Shown in pieces: positions 35,384 to 43,428 of a DNA stretch of 64,000 nt. Origin of the DNA: Dinoroseobacter sp039192165 (GTDB lineage Bacteria; Pseudomonadota; Alphaproteobacteria; Rhodobacterales; Rhodobacteraceae); the NCBI GenBank assembly GCA_039192165.1, contig JBCCXD010000011.1:1-64000 (forward strand), given 5' to 3'. The position numbers and the translations under genes were made by a program. The notes beneath the pieces were generated by a model that did no database searches, was not told the origin of the DNA, and saw nothing but the letters and a program-made list of their open reading frames with translations. How positions within the stretch are numbered: position 1 is the first letter of the stretch; each line of letters opens with the position of its first letter.

Positions 35384-35993
35384 ACGCGGCTATCACCACG
35401 GCAATCTGCGACAGGCTCTGGTCGATGCCGCGCTCGTCCTGATCGAGGAAAAAGGACCAACCGGCTTCACATTGTCAGAGGCCGCGAAAAGCGCCGGGGT
35501 GACGCCAGCCGCGGTATATCGGCATTTCTCCGGCCGGGAAGAGCTTATAGCTGAATGCGCCTTGCAAGGGCACGCCGTGTTTGCCGATCTGATGGAGTTT
35601 GCCTTCAACGATGGGGCACCTTCTGCTTTGGCCGCTTTCGAGGCGACGGGCCGTGCCTATCTTGCGTTCGCACGCAAGTATCCTGGCCACTACATGGCCA
35701 TGTTTGAATCCGGAATTTCCAACAACATTACGCCGGAACTTGCGGCGGCGTCCGCCCGCTCCCGCGCAGTCCTGGAAAAAGCCGCAGTCGAACTTTCAAA
35801 ACACATTCCGGCAGAAAAACGCCCTCCGGCTGCAATGTTTTCTGCGCATATCTGGGCCATGAGCCACGGCGTTGTCGAACTATTCGCCCGGGGGACACCA
35901 GGAGCCAAGGCGCCCTTCCCGCCTGAAGATCTGCTGGAAACAGGGATTGGAATTTACTTGCGGGGCTTGGGGCTTATTCCGCCGGACAGCTGA
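35376..35993 (+). CDS. TetR/AcrR-family regulator with WHG-type C-terminal domain
   Basis: 205 residues. The N-terminal helix-turn-helix is HHGNLRQALVDAALVLIEEKG...FTLSEAAKSAGVTPAAVYRHFSGREEL (about residues 7-58). The ligand-binding part contains GRAYLAFARKYPGHYMAMFE and IWAMSHGVVELFA, which match the TetR_C WHG group. It starts 8 bases before the end of ppk2 and may be co-transcribed with it. The effector is unknown. Confidence 0.88.
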   Translation: MPKRGYHHGNLRQALVDAALVLIEEKGPTGFTLSEAAKSAGVTPAAVYRHFSGREELIAECALQGHAVFADLMEFAFNDGAPSALAAFEATGRAYLAFARKYPGHYMAMFESGISNNITPELAAASARSRAVLEKAAVELSKHIPAEKRPPAAMFSAHIWAMSHGVVELFARGTPGAKAPFPPEDLLETGIGIYLRGLGLIPPDS

Positions 35994-36027
35994 TCCGTAG
36001 TGTTGAGGGCGTGTGTTGGTAGTACTT

Positions 36028-37260
36028 TCAGACGCAACGGCCATATCCAGCCGAAATCCAGCTTTCCGCTACTGATGCCCAAGTAAAATCACGTTCAGCA
36101 CGCGAACGTGCTCTCATAGAAATTTCTTCGGCTGCCTCGGGTGAGGTCGCCAGTCTGTCCATAGCGTTCGAGAAATCTCTAATCATTGACGCTTCGTTTA
36201 CAGGCTCAACATAGACTGCCGATTTATCGTCGGCCAATTTCTCGGGGCCGCCCCAGCGAGTGGAGATAACTGGCACTCCTATCATCATAGCCTCTTGCAT
36301 TACAATTCCGTTTGCCTCAGCTAGAGAAGGAATCAGAAAGCCGCGATACTGCGTCAACTTCTGCAGGACCTCTGGATCGTCGATTTGCACCCAGCCTTTG
36401 AACTTAACACGCTTTTCCAGACCAAGATTGGCAACAAGTGCTTCCAATTCCGTACGTTTCTCTCCCTGGCCATATATGTCTAGCATCGTTTCCGGATGCG
36501 CTTTTTCAACTGCTTTGATAGCGATGTCGACGCCTTTGTCGTCAACTAAACGACACATGCAAACAAAGTTCCGATTGATCCCATCTTGCTTCCTACGGCT
36601 TGTACTCAACAATCGATCGCTTACCCCCGAATCCACAACATCAATCATTTTATCGTCGGGAACGCCAGCCAATCGCAATGAAACACGCGTGCGCTCGTAG
36701 CCAGAAACCAAAACCACGTTCGCACGCCGTTTTTCTGGGAAGACAGTTCCCAAGAACCTTTGGATGACAGAATGGGTACATTCAGCTACTCGAATTCTAA
36801 GCGATGCGCGACCGCGCAAACCCGGAGGGTAATAGATATTGCCAGTTAGCGGCCCCAGGACAATGTCCCAACCTTTTGGAAAAAAACGTAGCGAGACCGG
36901 AGAAACCGGCCCTATGTAATGAAGTACAGTATTTTTTGGATTTCGTACATCTCGATTGATTAGGCGTCGCGCTTGTAAATGATAATAAATATCAAGAAAT
37001 TCGCGCAGCGGTTTTAGGCGCCAGATCAGTCTCTGAAGGTTGTTATCCGAGACCAGAATGAATTCGGCATCAAGCTCGGCTCCCCCTTGATACTGAATTG
37101 CTCGCTGGTGCGTCAGAACCTTAACCCTGTAGCCACTGGCTATAAGATACTCGGCAAACTGAAATGCCTTAACAGCTTCTCCGCCTGACTTGATGCCAAA
37201 GTGCTTCGCTATCAGAATGATTGTCGGTAGCACATTTTCAGAATCAGAAGGTTTCAACAT
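36028..37260 (-). CDS. GT4-like glycosyltransferase (group 1), AT-richer than its neighbours
   Basis: About 410 residues from MLKPSDSENVLPTIILIAKHFG. N-terminal GT-B domain: GGEAVKAFQFAEYLIASGYRVKVLT. C-terminal domain: NFVCMCRLVDDKGVDIAIKAVEKAHP, LDIYGQGEKRTELEAL, PSLAEANGIVMQEAMMIGVPVISTRWGGPEKL, which is the GT4 E-x7-E nucleotide-sugar site. It may glycosylate a surface polysaccharide. Codon use and base composition are visibly more AT-rich than flanking genes, and it stands alone, suggesting acquisition. The frame stays open 39 codons upstream through a tandem repeat, so the exact start is uncertain. Confidence 0.85.
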   Translation of the reverse strand: MLKPSDSENVLPTIILIAKHFGIKSGGEAVKAFQFAEYLIASGYRVKVLTHQRAIQYQGGAELDAEFILVSDNNLQRLIWRLKPLREFLDIYYHLQARRLINRDVRNPKNTVLHYIGPVSPVSLRFFPKGWDIVLGPLTGNIYYPPGLRGRASLRIRVAECTHSVIQRFLGTVFPEKRRANVVLVSGYERTRVSLRLAGVPDDKMIDVVDSGVSDRLLSTSRRKQDGINRNFVCMCRLVDDKGVDIAIKAVEKAHPETMLDIYGQGEKRTELEALVANLGLEKRVKFKGWVQIDDPEVLQKLTQYRGFLIPSLAEANGIVMQEAMMIGVPVISTRWGGPEKLADDKSAVYVEPVNEASMIRDFSNAMDRLATSPEAAEEISMRARSRAERDFTWASVAESWISAGYGRCV

Positions 37261-37280
37261 AGCGCGGATTCGGACACTAA

Positions 37281-37320
37281 ATGGAGTCAAACTGCTGTTT
37301 ATGGAGTCAAACTGCTGTTT
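37281..37320. repeat. Perfect 20 bp tandem duplication upstream of the glycosyltransferase
   Basis: Bases 37281-37300 are repeated exactly at 37301-37320; the unit begins ATGGAGTCAA. The unit is not a multiple of three, so a copy-number change would shift any frame read through it. Confidence 0.95.
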
Positions 37321-37400
37321 GGTTAGGTTTCTTGCACTTAAATTACACAGACTGAACGAGAAGATAAGTCTAGACATGATCGCATCAGTCTAACAAGCAA

Positions 37401-37417
37401 AAGCACTATCTGTGCTT
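37401..37417 (-). terminator. Candidate terminator after the monooxygenase gene
   Basis: AAGCAC-TATCT-GTGCTT is a perfect 6 bp hairpin followed on the minus strand by a weak T-rich tail. A related dyad, GCAC-TCTCT-GTGC, lies 60 bases upstream on that strand (37464-37476). Both are downstream of the gene ending at 37498. Confidence 0.35.
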
Positions 37418-37497
37418 CTTAGCGAAAAACAAGCTCGCACTGATGCGTTTCGGCGATCAAACAGCACTCTCTGTGCGATATTGTAGATCTCCGCTCT

Positions 37498-37806
37498 TCA
37501 CACCGACTGGATACTGTCAAAGACTTCAAGCACAGGCGGGCCATCATACATATCCGCGCTTGATTTTGCCCCTTTGTGTGCCGCGCGGAAGGCTTCGGAT
37601 TTTGTCCAGGCTTCGAACGCGCTCTTGTCGCGCCACATTGTGTGGGAGGCATAGAGCCTGACACCCTCACTTTCATTTCCCTTCATGAGATGAAACGAAA
37701 CGAACCCATCGACAGATTTGAGATGGCTGTCCCGGCTCTTCCAGACAGCCTCAAACGCGTCTTCTTGTCCGGTTTTGACGCGGAAGCGGTTCATTGTCAG
37801 GTACAT
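37498..37806 (-). CDS. Antibiotic-biosynthesis-monooxygenase (ABM) domain protein
   Basis: 102 residues forming a single ABM ferredoxin-like fold: NRFRVKTGQEDAFEAVWKSRDSHL, GFVSFHLMKG and LYASHTMWRDKSAFEAWTKSEAFRAAH. This family includes small haem-degrading oxygenases and quinol oxygenases. The histidine and tryptophan in SHTMW sit where haem-degrading members have catalytic residues, but substrate is uncertain. A GGAAGG ribosome-binding site precedes the ATG. Confidence 0.82.
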   Translation of the reverse strand: MYLTMNRFRVKTGQEDAFEAVWKSRDSHLKSVDGFVSFHLMKGNESEGVRLYASHTMWRDKSAFEAWTKSEAFRAAHKGAKSSADMYDGPPVLEVFDSIQSV

Positions 37807-37885
37807 GCGTGCGTCCTTCCAGTTTAGACAGAGGCTCTTCCCACACCGAACCCGAGCCCAAACTCGGCGTCAACCATCCCAACCG

Positions 37886-37915
37886 AAAAAGGGCCCGCAC
37901 GCGGCGAGCCCTTTT
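37886..37915 (-). terminator. Intrinsic terminator of the rplM-rpsI operon
   Basis: On the minus strand AAAAGGGCTCGC and GCGGGCCCTTTT form an imperfect stem of about 12 bp around a short loop, closing with a T-run. It lies 19 bases past the rpsI stop. Confidence 0.85.
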
Positions 37916-37933
37916 GTTGATAGTCCGTGCAGA

Positions 37934-38431
37934 TCAACGCTTGGAGAACTGGAAGCTCCGGCGCGCCTTGCGCTTACCGTACTTCTTCCGCTCGACAACG
38001 CGACTGTCGCGCGTGAGGAAACCAGCTGCCTTGAGCGACGCCCGCAAGCTCGGCTCATAGAGCTGCAGCGCTTTCGAAATACCGTGGCGCACCGCACCTG
38101 CCTGACCGGACAGCCCACCGCCTTTGACGGTTGCCATCACATCAAACTGGTCTTCGACACCAGCGACCTGGAACGGCTGTCGCAAGATCATTTGCAAGAC
38201 AGGCCGCGCGAAATAGGCAGGCATTTCCTTGCCGTTTACCGTCATTTTGCCAGAACCAGGTTTGATCCAGACACGGGCGATCGCGTCTTTCCGCTTCCCG
38301 GTGGCATAGGACCGGCCAAGTTCATCGCGAACAGGCTCACGCGGGCTTTCCAACGCCTCAGTCACCACGACGCCCTCAGTACCTTCGGCAACGGCGGTCA
38401 GCTCATCAAAGGATTTGATTTCTTCAGCCAT
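37934..38431 (-). CDS. rpsI: Small ribosomal subunit protein uS9
   Basis: 165 residues from MAEEIKSFDELTAVAEG behind GGAGCG. An N-terminal acidic extension of about 38 residues, typical of alphaproteobacteria, precedes the core (GRSYATGKRKDAIARVWIKPGSGK). It ends in the conserved KARRSFQFSKR tail that reaches the P-site tRNA. It follows rplM by one base. Confidence 0.98.
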   Translation of the reverse strand: MAEEIKSFDELTAVAEGTEGVVVTEALESPREPVRDELGRSYATGKRKDAIARVWIKPGSGKMTVNGKEMPAYFARPVLQMILRQPFQVAGVEDQFDVMATVKGGGLSGQAGAVRHGISKALQLYEPSLRASLKAAGFLTRDSRVVERKKYGKRKARRSFQFSKR

Positions 38432-38432
38432 T

Positions 38433-38894
38433 TTATGCGCTCCGGGTGTTCTTTGGGTTTTTCGAAGCGACGTCGAGCACTTCGGGCTGCTGGGCTTCGT
38501 GAGGATGCTCGCCACCAGCGTATACGCGCAGATTGGTCATCTGCTGCCGCGACAGCGGACCGCCGGGAAGCATACGCTTCACGGCCTGCATGACCACGCG
38601 CTCTGGGTGCGCGCCTTCGAGGATCTGACCAGTGGTACGGGATTTGATGCCACCCGGATAGCCGGTGTGCCAGTAGTTCGGCTTGTTGCGCTTGTCGCCG
38701 GTCACCTGCACCTTGTCGGCATTGATGACGATCACGTTGTCACCCATGTCCATGTGCGGCGTAAAGGTGGCCTTGTGCTTGCCGCGCAGGCGCATGGCGA
38801 TGATCGAAGCAAGGCGGCCCAGAACGACGCCCTCGGCGTCGATCAGAATCCATTTCTTGTCGATATCCGCCGGAGTAGCGGTATAGGTTTTCAT
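38433..38894 (-). CDS. rplM: Large ribosomal subunit protein uL13
   Basis: 153 residues from MKTYTATPADIDKKWILIDAEG; the frame is open to 39020 but that lies upstream of the promoter. Hallmarks: VLGRLASIIAMRLRGKHKATFTP, GDNVIVINADKVQVTG and HTGYPGGIKSRT. It is the first gene of the rplM-rpsI operon. Confidence 0.98.
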   Translation of the reverse strand: MKTYTATPADIDKKWILIDAEGVVLGRLASIIAMRLRGKHKATFTPHMDMGDNVIVINADKVQVTGDKRNKPNYWHTGYPGGIKSRTTGQILEGAHPERVVMQAVKRMLPGGPLSRQQMTNLRVYAGGEHPHEAQQPEVLDVASKNPKNTRSA

Positions 38895-38958
38895 GTCTTT
38901 GTCCTGTCGAGACGGTGTAAAGGCGCGCGAATTGCAGACGCCCGAATTCGATGGCAGC

Positions 38959-38986
38959 TTTTTAAGGATTACAGCGTTCGGGTCAA
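38959..38986 (-). promoter_or_regulatory. Promoter of rplM-rpsI
   Basis: Minus-strand TTGACC (38981-38986), 16-base spacer, TAAAAA (38959-38964). A start near 38952 gives a leader of about 58 bases before rplM. Confidence 0.5.
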
Positions 38987-39053
38987 TGCTATAATCTCCA
39001 TAAAAAACCAGCATAAACATGGGCTTAAAAAATAGGTACTAATTTACCCCACA

Positions 39054-40478
39054 TCAAACGCTGATTTGCTCAGGCGGCTCGTCGAGCAAATTCACCAGTT
39101 TGACCATTGCCGCTTCGAAGGACGACAGAGAGATTTGCGCGTTCACAGCGATACGCACGGCATTTGGCGCGCGCCCGTCCCGCAACACAAACTCGTCTGC
39201 GGATCGAATCAAAACGCCCTGCGACTCCGCCTCCCTGCAGAAGCTTGCAGCGCGCCATCCAGCCGGCAGCGACAACCACAGAAACGGCACGTCCCTCCGC
39301 CATGCAATATCGTATCGTCCAAGGTGGTTTACCGCGACCTCGATATAGCGCGCAAATTCGCTTTGCACCGCGGTCGCCATGCGCTGCGCGTCTGTACTCG
39401 CCAAAAATACGCGCGCCAGCTCTGCCAAAGGTTGTGCAAGACCGAAGAACCCATACACAGCCGCCCGGCTCAACTCCCCACCCCGACCCTGCGGCGCAAC
39501 CCCGAACCCCACGCGCAACGCCGGTGTCAGTGATTTGGAAATCGAGGCGACGTACCATCCGCGATCCGGAGCGAGCGTTCTAAAACTGGGACCTTGCGGC
39601 GTTGCCAGACGGTAGCAATCGTCTTCCAGAACTTGCAAATCACGCGCCTTTATCACACGCGCAAGCGCTTCGCGGCGTTCGGGTGGCATGAACCCGCATG
39701 TCGGATTCTGGACTTCTGGCGTCAGGCATACAAGTTGAGCGCAATCGCTACGTGCAGCACGGTCCAGCGCCTCGGGCAGCATACCCTGATCGTCCATTGG
39801 CAGCGCCACGGTTTCCGCGCGCAGGGTTTCCGCGGCTCGCCGAAACCCCGGGTAGCTTAAATCTTCCACAAAAATCTGCGGCGTGGGCCCGCGCAGAACA
39901 GTCTGCATCACCAGCAAAATCGCGTTCTGTCCGCCATGCGCCAGTACAATGTCCTTTTCGTCCAGCGGCCCCAGAAGCGCATCGCCGATCCAGTTGGCCA
40001 CGGCCTCGCGCACGGGGCGGAAGCCCTGACGTGAAGGATAGAGCATCAGTCTTTCGGCTGGACCGTCCGCAACCTGTTTCAGAAGGCTGCGCAACCGCGC
40101 AACCTGGCCCACATCGGGCAGATAGGGGCTGGACAGCACCGCAACACTACTGTCTTGCCTTACAAGGCTCTGCTCCCAGAAATCTTGTGTGTCGTCTGTC
40201 ACCTCCGGCGCTTGTGCGTCTTTCGCGGCGACAAATGTGCCCCGGCCGACACCGGCCTCCAAAAGACCGCTATTTGTCAGGATCGCGTAGGCGCGCGCGA
40301 CCGTTCCGGGTGTAATGGACAAACGATACGCCAGGTCCCGCACGGGGGGCAGCTTGTCTCCGACCGCAAATACGCCCTTCTCAATTGCCGTCTCGATCGC
40401 ATTGGCCAGCAAGCGGTACTTGGCTCCGCGCGCATCCGACAGAGCGTCGCGCAGTTTCGGCGCCCAAATTGTATCCAT
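39054..40478 (-). CDS. MocR-type GntR regulator with aminotransferase domain
   Basis: 474 residues from MDTIWAPKLRDALSD behind AGGAA. The N-terminal winged helix (KYRLLANAIETAIEKGVFAVGDKLPPVRDLAYRLSITPGTVARAYAIL) is fused to a fold-type I PLP domain with EDLSYPGFRRAAETL, EVQNPTCGFMP and the PLP lysine in SISKSLTPALRVGFG. MocR proteins sense PLP or amino compounds and usually control a divergent gene. Here that is the DUF1127 gene at 40573, across a 94-base gap rich in ATTGTAT-like repeats. Confidence 0.92.
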   Translation of the reverse strand: MDTIWAPKLRDALSDARGAKYRLLANAIETAIEKGVFAVGDKLPPVRDLAYRLSITPGTVARAYAILTNSGLLEAGVGRGTFVAAKDAQAPEVTDDTQDFWEQSLVRQDSSVAVLSSPYLPDVGQVARLRSLLKQVADGPAERLMLYPSRQGFRPVREAVANWIGDALLGPLDEKDIVLAHGGQNAILLVMQTVLRGPTPQIFVEDLSYPGFRRAAETLRAETVALPMDDQGMLPEALDRAARSDCAQLVCLTPEVQNPTCGFMPPERREALARVIKARDLQVLEDDCYRLATPQGPSFRTLAPDRGWYVASISKSLTPALRVGFGVAPQGRGGELSRAAVYGFFGLAQPLAELARVFLASTDAQRMATAVQSEFARYIEVAVNHLGRYDIAWRRDVPFLWLSLPAGWRAASFCREAESQGVLIRSADEFVLRDGRAPNAVRIAVNAQISLSSFEAAMVKLVNLLDEPPEQISV

Positions 40479-40532
40479 TACAATGTTTCCTTGGATTGGA
40501 GCCATGACAAATTGTATCGTTCTATTGTCTCG
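40468..40532. promoter_or_regulatory. Candidate MocR operator array
   Basis: An inverted repeat ATTGTA-N5-TACAAT (40468-40484) spans the MocR start codon. Two direct copies, ATTGTATCG (40511-40519) and ATTGTCTCG (40524-40532), lie 13 bases apart between the divergent genes. Direct repeats of this spacing are usual for MocR dimers. Confidence 0.5.
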
Positions 40533-40572
40533 ATTCAGAGATTTGTGTCAATACATTTAGAAGGAGCATCCC

Positions 40573-40791
40573 ATGACACGCCCGACGCAAGCGACGCATA
40601 TCGCGTTTCTGAAGACCGCCCCGACCCTGCCCGCCCTGGCGCAGATCGCTCTGCGCGTCGCTGTGGCGGTCACTGTCTGGGACATGCAGCGAAAGACCAA
40701 ATGTGGGCTCAGGGATCTGAGCGACCACCATTTGCGCGACATCGGTCTGACTCGTGGAGAGGCAGACCGTGAAGTGCGCCGGATGTTTTGA
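40573..40791 (+). CDS. DUF1127-domain small protein
   Basis: 72 residues behind a strong AAGGAG. The C-terminal DUF1127 core is present: CGLRDLSDHHLRDIGLTRGEADREVRRMF, with the D-I-G-L signature. Ahead of it is a hydrophobic stretch (ALAQIALRVAVAVTVWDMQ). Short DUF1127 proteins in Rhodobacter and Agrobacterium have been linked to RNA metabolism and phosphate or stress responses. It is probably controlled by the divergent MocR protein. Confidence 0.88.
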   Translation: MTRPTQATHIAFLKTAPTLPALAQIALRVAVAVTVWDMQRKTKCGLRDLSDHHLRDIGLTRGEADREVRRMF

Positions 40792-40817
40792 TCCGTCCGG
40801 CACACATTCCCTGAACT

Positions 40818-40846
40818 GCCGGCCCCCATGGGCCGGCTTTTTTTTT
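40818..40846 (+). terminator. Intrinsic terminator of the DUF1127 gene
   Basis: GCCGGCCC-CCAT-GGGCCGGC (40818-40837) followed by nine T. It ends just before the stop of the convergent thioesterase gene. Confidence 0.95.
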
Positions 40847-40848
40847 CG

Positions 40849-41271
40849 TTATCGCTCTGGCGGTATGGAATACGTCACAGTGGCGCGGGCAACGGGTGCG
40901 TCATGGCCCTCGGATGTCATCAAGACATCCCCAACGGCCAGAGACCGACCCAGTTTGAGAAGCCTCGCTTCTGCGATAACGGGCAGACCAGCTTCAGGCT
41001 TTCGCATAAAATCGATCGAACAATTGGTCGTAACCGCAAGAGCCTTAGGCCCAATGCGCGAAAGAACCGCTAGGTAAACCGCGACATCCGCCAGCGCAAA
41101 CATGGAGGGCCCGGACACTGTACCTCCCGGGCGCAGATGCCGTTCCGCTACGTTAAGCGCGACACAAAGCCGATCAGACGAGATCTCGCGGATATCGAAA
41201 TCTCCCTGCACCTGCGGAAATTCACGATCCAGAAATTCCGCCAGTGCGGCTGCGTCCATTGCGAGCATCAT
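40849..41271 (-). CDS. PaaI-type hotdog thioesterase
   Basis: About 140 residues starting MMLAMDAAALAEF behind GGAGGGGG. The hotdog signature is ERHLRPGGTVSGPSMFALADVAVYLAVLS, with ALAVTTNCSIDFMRKP and an ARATVTYSIP end. The family hydrolyses aryl- or acyl-CoA thioesters. It is divergent from the enoyl-CoA hydratase homologue at 41330, consistent with acyl-CoA metabolism. Confidence 0.88.
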   Translation of the reverse strand: MMLAMDAAALAEFLDREFPQVQGDFDIREISSDRLCVALNVAERHLRPGGTVSGPSMFALADVAVYLAVLSRIGPKALAVTTNCSIDFMRKPEAGLPVIAEARLLKLGRSLAVGDVLMTSEGHDAPVARATVTYSIPPER

Positions 41272-41329
41272 TGCCCCCTCCCCGGTTTGCCGCCTAGACT
41301 TGGACCGGTTCGAGCGGAAGGACAAGTGT

Positions 41330-42121
41330 ATGACTGAGCTAGTGAAACGTCAGGATGCAGAGGGTATCGCAACCCTGACACTCACCGCGCCGGAGCGGTT
41401 GAATGCGCTCTCTGACGCGATGCTTGCGGCGCTTCAGGACCACATCGATCGCCTGGCTGAGGACGTCTCGACCCGTGTTGTCGTACTCAAAGGTGCAGGA
41501 CGGGCGTTTTGCGCGGGGCATGATCTGAAGGAGATGCAGGCCAAACGCGCCGATGCCGACGGCGGGGCTAAAGCGATTAAGGACCTTTTCGACCGTTGCG
41601 GGCGCATGATGATGGGGCTGCAGCGCCTGCCGCAACCTGTCATCGCGCAAGTGCAAGGGATTGCAACGGCCGCCGGATGCCAACTCGTCGCCACCGCCGA
41701 TTTGGCCGTTGCAGCTGAAACGGCAAAGTTTGGCGTGAATGGCGTCAATATTGGCCTATTCTGCTCAACGCCCATGGTCGCGTTGACCCGCAACATCCCC
41801 CGCAAGGCCGCGTTCGAGATGCTAACCACGGGGTCCATGATTTCAGCATCGCGCGCGCAAGAGCTGAGCTTGGTCAACAAAGTGGTGCCGGAAGCCAACC
41901 TGGATGCGGCTACGCAGGAGCTGGCCGAGAAGATCGCCGGCAAGCTGGGCGCCGCAGTGGCCATCGGCAAGCAGGCCTTCTACGAACAGGCGCAGATGTC
42001 GCTGGCGGATGCCTATGCGTATACAGGCGATGTTATGGTGCAAAATATGGGTCTGCGTGACACCGATGAAGGTATCAATGCATTTCTGGAAAAACGGGAG
42101 CCGGACTGGTCGGAAACCTAG
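41330..42121 (+). CDS. Enoyl-CoA hydratase/isomerase family protein lacking both catalytic glutamates (ECHDC3-like)
   Basis: 263 residues behind GGAAGG. The crotonase fold and oxyanion-hole segments are clear: GRAFCAGHDLKEM (58-69) and GIATAAGCQLVATADL (110-125). Aligning with rat mitochondrial hydratase, the Glu144 position is Gln118 (GCQL) and the Glu164 position is Gly138 (FGVNGVNIG). It is therefore unlikely to hydrate enoyl-CoA in the standard way. The pattern resembles the ECHDC3 group. It is convergent with the transglycosylase gene, sharing CTAG. Confidence 0.87.
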   Translation: MTELVKRQDAEGIATLTLTAPERLNALSDAMLAALQDHIDRLAEDVSTRVVVLKGAGRAFCAGHDLKEMQAKRADADGGAKAIKDLFDRCGRMMMGLQRLPQPVIAQVQGIATAAGCQLVATADLAVAAETAKFGVNGVNIGLFCSTPMVALTRNIPRKAAFEMLTTGSMISASRAQELSLVNKVVPEANLDAATQELAEKIAGKLGAAVAIGKQAFYEQAQMSLADAYAYTGDVMVQNMGLRDTDEGINAFLEKREPDWSET

Positions 42122-42717
42122 GACGCACCCAGAATACGTTTCACGTAATTTTGGGTTTCTTTAAAGGGTGGTATTCCACCGTATTCACGGACTGCTTCAG
42201 GTCCTGCATTGTATGCAGCAAGGGCGAGGCGCCAGCTACGGAACCGATCGTACTGAGCTCGCAGGTATCGCGCACCACCGTCAAGGTTCTGGCGCGGATC
42301 ACGCGGATTGACACCGAGCATTTCTGCCGTACCCGGCATCAATTGTGCCAGCCCGATCGCGCCTTTATGGGAGACAGCGTTCGGATTAAAGGCACTTTCC
42401 TGTTGCACGAGGCGTAAGAACAGGTCCTCGGGCACTCCGTTTCGCCGTGCAGCGGCGCGCGCGAGCTCAAGGTAGGGCCCGGAATACCCGCCGCGGTATG
42501 TCGGGATCACATCCGGACGCAGAGAATCCGGGCGCAGCCGGGCTGAGTGCTCATATTGCGTGGCAGCGCGAGTATCCAGGATACGGGTCTGAGATCGGAA
42601 TAGCGATGCACGAGACTGCGTCGAAGCGCGCACCTCGGCCTCGGCGGGCACAGAAATCCCCGCAGCCCCCGTTACCGCGATCGCAAATACGGCTGAAACC
42701 GCCGACAGAACTCGCAT
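42118..42717 (-). CDS. Secreted lytic transglycosylase (SLT domain)
   Basis: 199 residues from MRVLSAVSAVFAIAVTG behind GAGG; signal peptide cleaved near VPAEA. The SLT domain (about 90-195) has the catalytic glutamate in RLVQQESAFNPNAVSHKGAIGLAQLMPGTAEMLGV and the closing AALAYNAGP-like motif LALAAYNAGPEAV. It cleaves murein glycan strands to 1,6-anhydro ends. The open frame continues upstream antisense to ssb, which is a shadow. It is divergent from ssb. Confidence 0.92.
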   Translation of the reverse strand: MRVLSAVSAVFAIAVTGAAGISVPAEAEVRASTQSRASLFRSQTRILDTRAATQYEHSARLRPDSLRPDVIPTYRGGYSGPYLELARAAARRNGVPEDLFLRLVQQESAFNPNAVSHKGAIGLAQLMPGTAEMLGVNPRDPRQNLDGGARYLRAQYDRFRSWRLALAAYNAGPEAVREYGGIPPFKETQNYVKRILGAS

Positions 42718-42861
42718 GCATTGCCTCAACTTGTTTTGCGCGGGCACTATATGAAAAAAGACCTGGAAGGCCAAGCCGCACGTTTTTAACGATGTCTTTA
42801 CCCTGCCGCGATGCTGTTCCAAGGTCACATAAATCCAAGCAGAGATTCGGGGGAAGCAGAC

Positions 42862-43359
42862 ATGGCAGGCTCGGTGAACAAGGTCATTCTTGTGGGCAAT
42901 CTGGGGCGCGATCCCGAGGTGCGGACATTTCAGAACGGCGGCAAGGTGTGCAACCTGCGCATTGCGACGTCCGAAACATGGAAGGATCGCAACACCGGCG
43001 AGCGCCGTGAGAAAACTGAATGGCATTCGGTGGCTATTTTTTCCGAGCCGCTGGCGCGTATCGCGGAGCAATACCTGCGCAAGGGCTCGAAAGTTTATCT
43101 TGAAGGCCAGCTGGAAACCCGGAAATGGCAGGATCAATCCGGACAAGACCGCTACAGCACAGAAGTCGTTCTGAGGCCCTACAAAGGAGAGCTCACACTG
43201 CTTGACGGCCGTGGCGAAGGCGGCGGGATGGGAGGCGGCGGAGGTGGCGGTGGCTACGTTCCCGACCAGTCCAGCGGTTATGGCAGCGGCCAAGGCGATG
43301 GGTTCGGCGGTGGGGCCCCTGCCGGGGGCAGCGATCTTGAGGACGAGATCCCGTTCTGA
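42862..43359 (+). CDS. ssb: Single-stranded DNA-binding protein
   Basis: 165 residues from MAGSVNKVILVGNLGRDPEVRTF behind a GGGGGAAG site. An OB fold (about 1-112) includes TEWHSVAIFSEPLARIAEQYLRKGSKVYLEGQL. A glycine-rich linker (GGGMGGGGGGGGYVP) follows. It ends in the acidic partner-binding tip DLEDEIPF. This is the essential replication/repair SSB. Confidence 0.98.
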   Translation: MAGSVNKVILVGNLGRDPEVRTFQNGGKVCNLRIATSETWKDRNTGERREKTEWHSVAIFSEPLARIAEQYLRKGSKVYLEGQLETRKWQDQSGQDRYSTEVVLRPYKGELTLLDGRGEGGGMGGGGGGGGYVPDQSSGYGSGQGDGFGGGAPAGGSDLEDEIPF

Positions 43360-43428
43360 TCCAGCGCTTTTCTTGATGGAACGCTTTTGAACACGTCTGG
43401 CGTCCGGGGCGTCACAAGGGAGACGCTC

